DNA from: Pyrinomonadaceae bacterium
GTDB lineage: Bacteria; Acidobacteriota; Blastocatellia; Pyrinomonadales; Pyrinomonadaceae
NCBI GenBank assembly: GCA_030841085.1
Contig: JAVEDP010000041.1
Location: 1 to 64,000, forward strand
DNA: 64,000 bases
Direction of reading: 5' to 3'
In this document: positions 51,512 through 59,007 of the stretch, piece by piece
Numbering within the stretch: position 1 is the stretch's first letter
How the letters are laid out: the number at the start of each line of letters is the position of its first letter
Position numbers and translations under genes: made by a program
The notes under the pieces: generated by a model
Told to the model about the DNA's origin: nothing
The model's database searches: none
The model's input: only the letters and a program-made list of their open reading frames with translations

Positions 51512-52636
51512 ATGTCGACACCAGCAAACGATATTTCTTCCTTTCTTGATGAGCGCATCGCCGCCGGCGATTTCCCTTCCGCTGTCTATCTTGTTGCTGA
51601 AAAGGGTTCAGCGATTTTTGCAGACGCGCGTGGCAATGCGGTCGTCAGCGCACAACCAATCGCAGCGACTCTCGAAACAATCTATGACCTCGCTTCGCTC
51701 ACCAAGCCACTCGTCACCGGTCTTTTATGCAATCGTCGCATCGAAGCCGGCGAGTTAACGCTCGACAGTTCCGTCGCGCATTATTTGGCTGAATTTGATC
51801 GGACTGACAAGCAAGAAATCACCGTTCGCCATTTGCTGACCCACACGTCAGGCTTGCCGGCCTGGCAGCCGCTCTACGTGCTCGCCGGCGGACAGCGGGA
51901 TCGCGCGCCGGGCGCGATTGCCAGCTTGAAGTTGGAATACAAACCAGGCACACGAGTCGTGTACAGCGATCTTAGTTTTATTCTGCTGGGATTTCTGTTG
52001 GAACGGATGACCGGAACGCGCCTGGCGCAACTCGCGCGTCAGGAAATTTTCGAGCCGCTAAAATTGCAGCACACATTTTTCAATCCCGAACAGGCGATGC
52101 AAACCGGAATAGCAGCTTGCGAGATCGGCAACGCCTACGAACGCGAGATGTGGAGCAACACCGGTGGCAGCGAGTATCGTGATTGGCGAAAAGATCTGAT
52201 TTGGGGCGAGGTCCATGACGGCAATGCGCATTTTCTCGGCGGGGCGGCGGGACATGCAGGGCTTTTCTCGACCGCGCAGGAAACTTTTGTGCTGGCCCAA
52301 CAATTCCTCGCGGGCGAAAGCAAATTATTGAAGCCCGAAACTTGCCAGTTGTTTCGACAAAACATGACGTCAGGTTTGGAAGAAGCGCGATCGCTCGGGT
52401 GGCAATTGGCGGCGACTAAAGATTCGACGGCAGGAACGGATTTACCCGGCGACAGTTTTGGCCATACAGGTTTTACCGGCACGAGCTGTTGGATCGATCC
52501 GCAGCACGAAAGAGTGTTCATTCTGTTGACCAACCGTACCCACGCCCGCGCTTTACCCTTCGCAAACATCAACAGCGTTCGGCGACGCTTTCACAGCCTC
52601 GCCGTTGCCGCGCTCGAAAATGGCGCTTCATCGTAA
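51512..52636 (+). CDS. Serine hydrolase of the beta-lactamase/class C (AmpC-like) fold
   Basis: A 374-residue protein. The catalytic S62-L-T-K65 motif is in YDLASLTKPLVTG, followed by RHLLTHTSGLPAWQPLY. The Tyr motif is YSDLSF, and the HTG-type third motif is FGHTGFTGTSCW. No signal peptide is seen from the ATG at 51512; the upstream frame is repeat DNA. Family members include esterases, D-aminopeptidases and carboxypeptidases as well as beta-lactamases. Without a signal peptide a cytoplasmic esterase or peptidase is more likely than antibiotic resistance. Confidence 0.87.
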   Translation: MSTPANDISSFLDERIAAGDFPSAVYLVAEKGSAIFADARGNAVVSAQPIAATLETIYDLASLTKPLVTGLLCNRRIEAGELTLDSSVAHYLAEFDRTDKQEITVRHLLTHTSGLPAWQPLYVLAGGQRDRAPGAIASLKLEYKPGTRVVYSDLSFILLGFLLERMTGTRLAQLARQEIFEPLKLQHTFFNPEQAMQTGIAACEIGNAYEREMWSNTGGSEYRDWRKDLIWGEVHDGNAHFLGGAAGHAGLFSTAQETFVLAQQFLAGESKLLKPETCQLFRQNMTSGLEEARSLGWQLAATKDSTAGTDLPGDSFGHTGFTGTSCWIDPQHERVFILLTNRTHARALPFANINSVRRRFHSLAVAALENGASS

Positions 52637-52718
52637 AGCAAACTGTTAGTTTGCGGTGGCTAGTTAGAACTTACCTTGAATTCTTGCTCACCGCCGCAAA
52701 CTAACAGTTTGCTTTACA
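52633..52718. repeat. Inverted-repeat element, family A copy 5
   Basis: Same arms as the other four family A copies, more than 35 kb away from them. It begins in the last codons of the serine hydrolase gene. Confidence 0.9.
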
Positions 52719-52767
52719 TTATCTCCACGGTCGCGATGTTGTAATCCGCTTTTCCTAAAACTCGGTG

Positions 52768-52990
52768 GCCACGCAACGGCTTTGCCGCCTGCTGTGCGGC
52801 GGCGGCTTTGCCCCGCCGTAGGACTGCCCGAAGAGTTTGGGCTACGCCCCTTGGTTTTGGGAATTTCTTCCGCGGTCAGCTTCAGCAAATGGGCCAAGCG
52901 TGATACTGAGGGGCATAGCCCTGTTCGAGATGAGCACGTAACGGCGGGGCAAAGCCGCCGCCGCACATCAGGCGGCAGAGCCGTAGCCCA
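52768..52990. repeat. Long GC-rich inverted repeat (family R copy 2)
   Basis: Arms such as GCGGCGGCGGCTTTGCCCCG and CGGGGCAAAGCCGCCGCCGC, with outer ACGGCTTTGCCGCCTG and CAGGCGGCAGAGCCGT. An inner TTTTGGGAATTTCTTCCGCG spacer is included. It fills most of the 390-bp gap before the sulfate transporter genes and is similar in style to the element at 27390. Confidence 0.75.
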
Positions 52991-53027
52991 GTAGGACTCT
53001 TGAAACCTACCGAATTCTCAAGATTAG

Positions 53028-54275
53028 CTAGATTGATGTTTTGATTATCGGTTGAGACGTCGCACTTGTGCGCGCGTCGTTGGGCAGGACGGTAAATGAA
53101 CTGAGGCCGAGAAAAACGCGATCGCCGGTTCGCAATCTGAATGCGTTTGTTTCCGGTTTGGGGCGAGTGCAAATCACTGGCTTAGCGTTGGAACGCTCGG
53201 GAGTTTCGGTCGTTAGATAGAAAGGCGTGTCACTTGTTTCACATGCGCCGCTGCTCGCCTCAAGCCGAATTCGCAGCCGCTCGTAAGCTCCCACAAAACT
53301 GATTTCTTCGACCACCCCGCTCGAAAGACAAGCATGTCCGGTAGGAAACTCCTGTGTCTTACTTATCAAAACATCCTCGGGACGGAAAATCAGCTTGACT
53401 GCCTGACCTTCCTTAAAGCGGTCGCCCAGCAAGCGCGCCGGCATCTGCGCGTTGCCGACCACAACGTGGCCGCGGCTGATTGTGCCTTCAAGAATGTTTG
53501 CCGCACCCAAAAAAGTCGCCACATATTCAGAAGCCGGATTGTTGTAAACCTCGCGTGGCGTGCCGATCTGTTCGATGTGGCCAACATTGATCACGGCAAT
53601 GCGATCGCCGAGTTCCAACGCCTCCTCCTGGTCGTGAGTAATAAAAATTGCCGGCACGTTGACCTTCCTCAGCAACGCCCGAATCTCGCGGCGCAGATGA
53701 ACGCGCGTCTGTGCGTCCAGCGCACCAAAGGGCTCGTCAAACAAGAGCACTTCCGGCTTGTAAGCAAGCGTTCGTGCAATCGCCACGCGCTGCTGTTGTC
53801 CGCCGGAAAGTTGCGAGGGATATTTCTTGCGATGCTCTTCCAATTGGACCAGCGATAATAGTTCGTTGACGGTGTTCTTTATTTCTTTGCGCCGGCGCCT
53901 CCTGATTCGCAGTCCATAACCGATGTTCTTCTCCACCGTCATCTTCGGAAACAGCGCATACGATTGGAAAATGACGCCGATGCCGCGCTCGCGGGGGGGC
54001 AACTCGGTTACCTCCTTGCCGTGAAGCATTATTTTCCCGGTGTAAGGCTGTTCCAGGCCGGCAATGATTCGCAGGATGGTGGTCTTGCCGCTGCCGGACG
54101 CGCCAAGTAACACCAGCGCTTCGCCTTCGGCAACATCGAATGAGATGTTTTCAAGCACGCTGGTTTTGCCAAAACGCTTGCTGATGCCAACGATGCTGGC
54201 GGCCGGTTGGGGCATACTTTCCGGTAATGGCGGCGTAATCGAAGAATCCATAATTCTGGCAACCTGGGCTTTCAT
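53028..54275 (-). CDS. Sulfate/molybdate-type ABC transporter ATP-binding protein
   Basis: A 415-residue ABC ATPase of the CysA/PotA type. Walker A is LLGASGSGKTTILRIIAG, the Q-loop is FQSYALFPKMTV, the signature is LSGGQQQRVAIARTLA, and Walker B is VLLFDEPFGALD followed by the H-loop ITHDQEEALELGDR. The C-terminal 150 residues form the TOBE/regulatory domain. The N-terminus is about 25 residues longer than usual. The ATG at 54275 has GAGG 8 bases upstream. It lies 10 bp after the permease gene, with the binding protein gene further upstream on the same strand. Confidence 0.9.
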   Translation of the reverse strand: MKAQVARIMDSSITPPLPESMPQPAASIVGISKRFGKTSVLENISFDVAEGEALVLLGASGSGKTTILRIIAGLEQPYTGKIMLHGKEVTELPPRERGIGVIFQSYALFPKMTVEKNIGYGLRIRRRRRKEIKNTVNELLSLVQLEEHRKKYPSQLSGGQQQRVAIARTLAYKPEVLLFDEPFGALDAQTRVHLRREIRALLRKVNVPAIFITHDQEEALELGDRIAVINVGHIEQIGTPREVYNNPASEYVATFLGAANILEGTISRGHVVVGNAQMPARLLGDRFKEGQAVKLIFRPEDVLISKTQEFPTGHACLSSGVVEEISFVGAYERLRIRLEASSGACETSDTPFYLTTETPERSNAKPVICTRPKPETNAFRLRTGDRVFLGLSSFTVLPNDARTSATSQPIIKTSI

Positions 54276-54284
54276 TCTTCAGCC

Positions 54285-55121
54285 TCAGTCGACGTCCAAC
54301 CAATCGCGCGCAAAAAACAGCACACTAAAAATTAGAAACGAAAAGAGCGCCAGCACAATGGCAATGGCATTGGCCGCTTCGATTTGGCCTTCATTAAACT
54401 TGGCAAAGATGTACAGCGGCGCGGTCTGCGTCCGTCCCGCCAGATTTCCCGAAACCAGGATCGTTGAACCAAACTCGCCGACCGCGCGAGCGAACGTCAG
54501 CAGCGCGCCGGAAACAATCGCGCCGCGCAGCGACGGCAAGGTGACGTGCCAGAAAGTTTGCCAGCGAGTTGCGCCAATGGTTGCCGAAGCCTCTTCCAGC
54601 GAGCGGCTCATGGTATCGAATACCGGCTTGATCACGCCGAACGCCAACGGAAATGTAACGAAGATATTTGCAAGGACTATCGCGCTCGCAGTGAACATTA
54701 TTTGGATTCCCTGCGGCCTTAGAAGGCGTCCGAGCGTTCCGTACGGTCCCCACAAAAGCAGTAATGCAAAGCCTGCTACCGCGGTCGGAATCGCGGTCGG
54801 CAGCGAGATAGTAACGATCAGCGCATTGCGTCCCAGAAAGTTGTAACGCGAAAGCACGTAAGCCGCGAACAGCCCAAAAAGAACATTGAATGCAGTCGCC
54901 CAAAAACTCGTGACCATGGAAAGCTTGAGCGCAAAGATCGCTTCCGGCGCATTCAGCGCCGCCCAAAAATTTCCCAACCCACTGCTCGTGCCAAAGATAA
55001 AGATCGATGCCAGCGGCAGAAACACCAGTGGCATCATCATGAAGATGAGCATCCAAATGCTCAACGGCCTCACTACATCAAAGCCGCGCACGTGCCGCAT
55101 TGTTGGAATTACTGAACTCAT
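54285..55121 (-). CDS. Sulfate/molybdate-type ABC transporter permease
   Basis: A 278-residue membrane protein with about six helices. The cytoplasmic EAA loop that contacts the ATPase is EEASATIGATRWQTFWHVTL. RAVGEFGSTILVSGNL is the CysT/CysW/ModB signature. Only one permease gene is present, whereas sulfate systems usually have CysT and CysW, so it may act as a homodimer as ModB does. The start MSSVIPTMRHVRGFDV at 55121 avoids codons from a family E repeat. Confidence 0.88.
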   Translation of the reverse strand: MSSVIPTMRHVRGFDVVRPLSIWMLIFMMMPLVFLPLASIFIFGTSSGLGNFWAALNAPEAIFALKLSMVTSFWATAFNVLFGLFAAYVLSRYNFLGRNALIVTISLPTAIPTAVAGFALLLLWGPYGTLGRLLRPQGIQIMFTASAIVLANIFVTFPLAFGVIKPVFDTMSRSLEEASATIGATRWQTFWHVTLPSLRGAIVSGALLTFARAVGEFGSTILVSGNLAGRTQTAPLYIFAKFNEGQIEAANAIAIVLALFSFLIFSVLFFARDWLDVD

Positions 55122-55126
55122 GATTT

Positions 55127-55256
55127 CATTGCCGATTGCCAATTGCCGATTGCCGATTGTCTAACTTTAAGAACCAGCGCCTGGGCCAGCTAACCGCGTA
55201 CATCTATAACCAGCTTGCTCTTAATTCGGCAATCGGCAATCGGCATTCGGCAATGT
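55127..55256. repeat. Inverted-repeat element, family E copy 3
   Basis: Arms of GCCGATTGCCAATTGCCGAT and CAATCGGCAATCGGC type, around a spacer of about 60 bp. It separates the binding protein gene from the permease gene. Confidence 0.85.
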
Positions 55257-55257
55257 C

Positions 55258-56289
55258 TTACTTCCTCTGCACCCGGTCGCGAAAGATTCCCTCAATCACT
55301 TCCGGATAGGCTTTATCCCAGCCGCCGAAATAGCTGATGTCAAAAGGCATTTCAACCGGTACGAATTCCGCGTTCTGCTTATTCAGTGCATCATTGGTGA
55401 CAGAATAAAAATGGTACTTGACGAAAGCCTGCTGCGCCTCGTCACTCCACAGGAATTGCATGAAAGCGTCTACGACCGCGCGCTTAGCTGGAGTTACGTT
55501 CTTGTCGATAACAACGGCGGGGTGCTCGCTGAAAATTGTTGCTTTAGGAGTAATGATTTCGAGCGGCGTCTTCTTCGCTTCCTTCATCAGCAGCCCCTCC
55601 AGCTCGTAGGTAATCAATGCATCACCGAATCCGGTTTCAAACTGAGTGCGAGCTTCGCGCGCTGAACCGGGCGTCGACTTCACATTTCGCCAGATGCCCT
55701 GGAGAAGTTGGAGCGCGCGCGCAGTATCCTGTTCACCGGACTGCTTTTCTGACTTCATTAACTCGGAACCATAAATCGCAAGTATGGACCATTGCGCGCC
55801 GCCCGAGCTGACTGGATCCGGATGAATTATTTCTACACCCGGTTTGGCTAGATCGGGAAAATCATGAATCCCTTTCGCGTTTCCACCTCGGACCAGAATG
55901 ACGAAAGGAGTTTTGTTCACGATCCCTTTGTAAGGTGTGTTGTGCCAATCGGTGGTTACAAATCCGCCATGCTGCAACCGCTGGGCGTCGCGATCGATCG
56001 ACAAGATAGCAACCTCGGCGGGCACGCCCTGCAAGATTTGATTGGTAACGGTTTCGGATCCGGCAAATGACGAAGTGAAGCCCATGTCCTGGCCATGCTC
56101 TCGTTTCCACTTGGCAGCAAAGGCAGGGTAAATTGCTTTCTCCAGCGACTCCTTCATGATGGAGAAGGCGTAAACGGTAATGTTCAGTCCGCCTCTTTCG
56201 GCGGGTTGTTGTGGCAGGCAACTCGCTAATAAAGCGAGCGCGAGCAGTACCGAAGTGAGTAAGACGGCTTTGTTGAAAGTCTGCTTCAT
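55258..56289 (-). CDS. Sulfate ABC transporter substrate-binding lipoprotein
   Basis: A 343-residue extracytoplasmic solute-binding protein. The signal peptide ends in a lipobox (ALALLASC), so it is likely lipid-anchored. The mature part fits the sulfate-binding (Sbp/CysP) family: FTSSFAGSETVTNQILQGVP, HPDPVSSGGAQWSILAIYGS and DALITYELEGLLMKEA. The serines of SSGGAQW are expected to contact the oxyanion. It is the first gene of the transporter operon and is divergent from modA, 118 bp away. Confidence 0.9.
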   Translation of the reverse strand: MKQTFNKAVLLTSVLLALALLASCLPQQPAERGGLNITVYAFSIMKESLEKAIYPAFAAKWKREHGQDMGFTSSFAGSETVTNQILQGVPAEVAILSIDRDAQRLQHGGFVTTDWHNTPYKGIVNKTPFVILVRGGNAKGIHDFPDLAKPGVEIIHPDPVSSGGAQWSILAIYGSELMKSEKQSGEQDTARALQLLQGIWRNVKSTPGSAREARTQFETGFGDALITYELEGLLMKEAKKTPLEIITPKATIFSEHPAVVIDKNVTPAKRAVVDAFMQFLWSDEAQQAFVKYHFYSVTNDALNKQNAEFVPVEMPFDISYFGGWDKAYPEVIEGIFRDRVQRK

Positions 56290-56407
56290 ACAGATAAACT
56301 AAGCCTTTCCGGCCCGCTCGAACCGGGCGCCTAACGGTTAAATTAACGGAGGATAACTGGTCTATACCATACCTTTGCCTGTTCTGGAAACAGCTAGTTT
56401 GAAACTG

Positions 56408-57178
56408 ATGAAAAAGCTCACAACCATTTGCCTGGCGCTGGCTTTCTCGAGTTGTAACTATCATTCGGCGACGAACCAGCCGGCCGCGCCTCAGGAACTG
56501 GTCGTTGCGGCAGCCGCTAATCTAACTGAGGCTTTCGCGGAAATCGGTCCACGCTTTACCAGCAAGACCGGTATTCGTGTCGTGTTTAGTTTTGGCGCCA
56601 CTGCGGAACTCGCAAAACAAATTGAGAATGGCGCGCCGTTTGATGTCTTTGCCGCCGCTGACACTGAGCATGTCGACTTACTCGACCAGGCCGGCGTAGT
56701 TACGCCGGGAACGCGTGCAATTTATGCGCGTGGTCGTTTGGTGTTGTGGTTACCGGCCGGGTCTTCGCTAAAAATTGGGCGTATCGAAGACATAACTGCA
56801 AAACAGTTTGACCGCATCGCGATACCCAAACCTGACGTCGCGCCTTATGGAAAAGCTGCGGTTGAGAGTCTTAAACAACTTGGCATTTGGAGTCAGATCG
56901 AGTCCCGGGTCGTTTACGCACAGAACGTTTCGCAGGCAAAACAATATGCTGCAACTGGCAACGCGGAAGTCGCATTCATCCCTTTGGCTCTGGTTAAAAC
57001 AGGCGACGGCACCTATCTTGAAGTCAATGAAAATCTGCATGAACCGATCAATCAGGCCCTCGCCGTGATAAAGTCTTCGGCGAAGCAGGATGCAGCACGG
57101 CAATTTGTCAGTTTTGTACTGAGTCCGGAGGGGCAACAACTACTTAAAGCTAACGGGTATTCGCTGCCGGGCCCTTAA
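56408..57178 (+). CDS. modA: Molybdate ABC transporter substrate-binding lipoprotein
   Basis: A 256-residue solute-binding protein. The signal peptide ends at a lipobox (LAFSSC). The ModA signatures are LVVAAAANLTEAFAEIGPRF, SFGATAELAKQIENGAPFDV and FAAADTEHVDLLDQAG. The ATG at 56408 is used; its ribosome-binding site is weak. No modB or modC gene is adjacent. The sulfate-type permease and ATPase divergent to it could serve both binding proteins. mobA and a MoaB/Mog-type gene elsewhere in the window are consistent with molybdate use. Confidence 0.92.
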   Translation: MKKLTTICLALAFSSCNYHSATNQPAAPQELVVAAAANLTEAFAEIGPRFTSKTGIRVVFSFGATAELAKQIENGAPFDVFAAADTEHVDLLDQAGVVTPGTRAIYARGRLVLWLPAGSSLKIGRIEDITAKQFDRIAIPKPDVAPYGKAAVESLKQLGIWSQIESRVVYAQNVSQAKQYAATGNAEVAFIPLALVKTGDGTYLEVNENLHEPINQALAVIKSSAKQDAARQFVSFVLSPEGQQLLKANGYSLPGP

Positions 57179-57341
57179 GCGAATCCGGCTCGCTCTCTGT
57201 ACGCGAACGCACAGAACTGGTATGCTACTCTGCGAAATTTGGCTAGGATCGTAACAATTTTCCTTCTCCCGCTATTTTAATTTCAATCGATATCAGGCAG
57301 GCAAGGTTCACCTTATTGCAGGGAGACCACAGGAACGACTT

Positions 57342-58913
57342 ATGAAGATATTGCTCTATTGCCCGGACAACGGCGTGACTCGAAATTTCATGCCCCACCT
57401 GTGGATGTTTCTGCTTCAGGCAATCACGCCGCCCGAGCATGAAGTGTTGCTGGTTGATGGCAACGCCCGGCCGATGAACGAGACGGAGCTGGTGAACTAT
57501 ATCCGCGAGCAGGGTGTCGGCCTGGTCGGCATTGGTGCGATGACGAGAATGGCGGCGCGTGCATATCGCATGGCTGACGCTGTTCGCGCCGCCGGCATTC
57601 CGGTTGTAATGGGTGGCCCACACGTTACCGAAGTTCCCGACGAAGCCCTCGGCAAAGACGGTGGTCCACGCCACGCCGATGCAATCGCACTCGGTGAAGC
57701 AGACGAGACCTGGCCGCAGATTGTGGCTGACGCGGCGAATGGCTGCTTGAAAGATATTTATGCGCCGGTCGACGAAAACGGCAAGGAACGCAAGCCCAGC
57801 CTGGAGCCCTACCCGGCAATTCCCTGGAACGAGATCGACCTTGATCAATTTGATATGGTGCCAAAGTTTGCCCGGCCTCTCTTAAAGCGTTATGGCTCAG
57901 GCTGGCAGGCGATCCATGTGATTCCCATGGAGTCAGGACGCGGCTGTCCTTATGGCTGTGAGTTTTGCACAGTCACCGGGTTCTTCGGAGATTCAATTCG
58001 ATTTCGCAGCAACGAAAGTGTCGTGCAGGAGTTGCTAGCGCTTAAGAAGAATGCCCGCGAAAATCTCAGTCAGGTCATCGTCTTTTTCATCGACGACAAT
58101 TTCGCGATCAATATCAAACGCACCAAATCGCTTTTACGCGACATCATCGCTGCCAAAGCGCAGGTCCCCTGGATGGCGCAGATAAGTGCAAACCTGCTGC
58201 GCGACGAAGAGCTGGTTGATTTGATTGCTGCATCCGATGGCAAGTGGGTTTTCATCGGCATGGAGTCAATCGATACCGCAAACCTCAAGGACATGAACAA
58301 GAGTTTCAACAAGCCGGCGGAATACGCGACCGTGTTGAATCGTCTGGCTGCGCGAAACATCTATGCGGTGACTTCATTTATTTTCGGCATGGACAACGAT
58401 ACGGCCGGCGTTGCCGATCGCACCTTGGAACAAATCGAAAGCTGGCCTCCGGGCTTGCCGGTCTTTGGACAGCTAACCCCATTCCCGGCGACGCCGCTCT
58501 ACGATCGCTTGGTGGCTGCGAACCGTCTGACACGACCGAAGCATTGGATGGAATTTGCGCCCTATCAAATGGCGCACGAGCCTCTGAAGATGTCGATTCC
58601 GCAGACGCAAGCGGAATTGGATGAGGCCTGGAGCAGATCGTACAGCCCCGAGCGCAATCTTCAGGCACTGGATGCTCTTAAAGATCAACACATCAGATTC
58701 CGTGTCATCCATTTGATCATGCGCTTGTTCTTCCGCGGCATCTATTTTCCGCAAATGAACAAACGCGCCTGGCTAAAAGTGATTGCTCAAAATCGTCGCG
58801 CGATCTTCGGTCTTTCGAAAGAGGCAGTGGGCAGGTGGCGTGCCGGTCGAAAGAACAAGCATCAGGTAACCCAGCCAGCCTCACCAGCAATCGGCGAAAA
58901 AAGAGCAGCCTGA
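57342..58913 (+). CDS. B12-binding domain radical SAM protein
   Basis: A 523-residue enzyme. Residues 1-130 form a cobalamin-binding-type domain (LVGIGAMTRMAARAYRMADA, then VVMGGPHVTEVPDEAL). The radical SAM core has the cluster motif C202-P-Y-G-C206-E-F-C209 after MESGRG. FFIDDNFAI and FVFIGMESID-like strands follow (IFIGMESIDTANL region). The C-terminal 150 residues are helical and basic, with a hydrophobic stretch (LIMRLFFRGIYFP) that may touch the membrane. Such enzymes methylate or rearrange unactivated carbons, often in lipids. The product is unknown. It is a single-gene unit. Confidence 0.88.
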   Translation: MKILLYCPDNGVTRNFMPHLWMFLLQAITPPEHEVLLVDGNARPMNETELVNYIREQGVGLVGIGAMTRMAARAYRMADAVRAAGIPVVMGGPHVTEVPDEALGKDGGPRHADAIALGEADETWPQIVADAANGCLKDIYAPVDENGKERKPSLEPYPAIPWNEIDLDQFDMVPKFARPLLKRYGSGWQAIHVIPMESGRGCPYGCEFCTVTGFFGDSIRFRSNESVVQELLALKKNARENLSQVIVFFIDDNFAINIKRTKSLLRDIIAAKAQVPWMAQISANLLRDEELVDLIAASDGKWVFIGMESIDTANLKDMNKSFNKPAEYATVLNRLAARNIYAVTSFIFGMDNDTAGVADRTLEQIESWPPGLPVFGQLTPFPATPLYDRLVAANRLTRPKHWMEFAPYQMAHEPLKMSIPQTQAELDEAWSRSYSPERNLQALDALKDQHIRFRVIHLIMRLFFRGIYFPQMNKRAWLKVIAQNRRAIFGLSKEAVGRWRAGRKNKHQVTQPASPAIGEKRAA

Positions 58914-59007
58914 GTCCGCACACATTCTTATCCGCGGTTGTGGTCTGAATTGTAGTACTATGGCCGCGCGGTAGAGCCCCCAAGACTAAACCGCCAAGGT
59001 TTGTTCA

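Noticed and set aside
51512-52636. Antibiotic-resistance beta-lactamase
   Set aside because: The fold motifs fit the broad serine-hydrolase family, and there is no signal peptide as expected for a periplasmic beta-lactamase.
56290-56407. Divergent promoter or anion-responsive regulator site between the two binding-protein genes
   Set aside because: Some TATACC-like words occur, but no pair with correct spacing was convincing.
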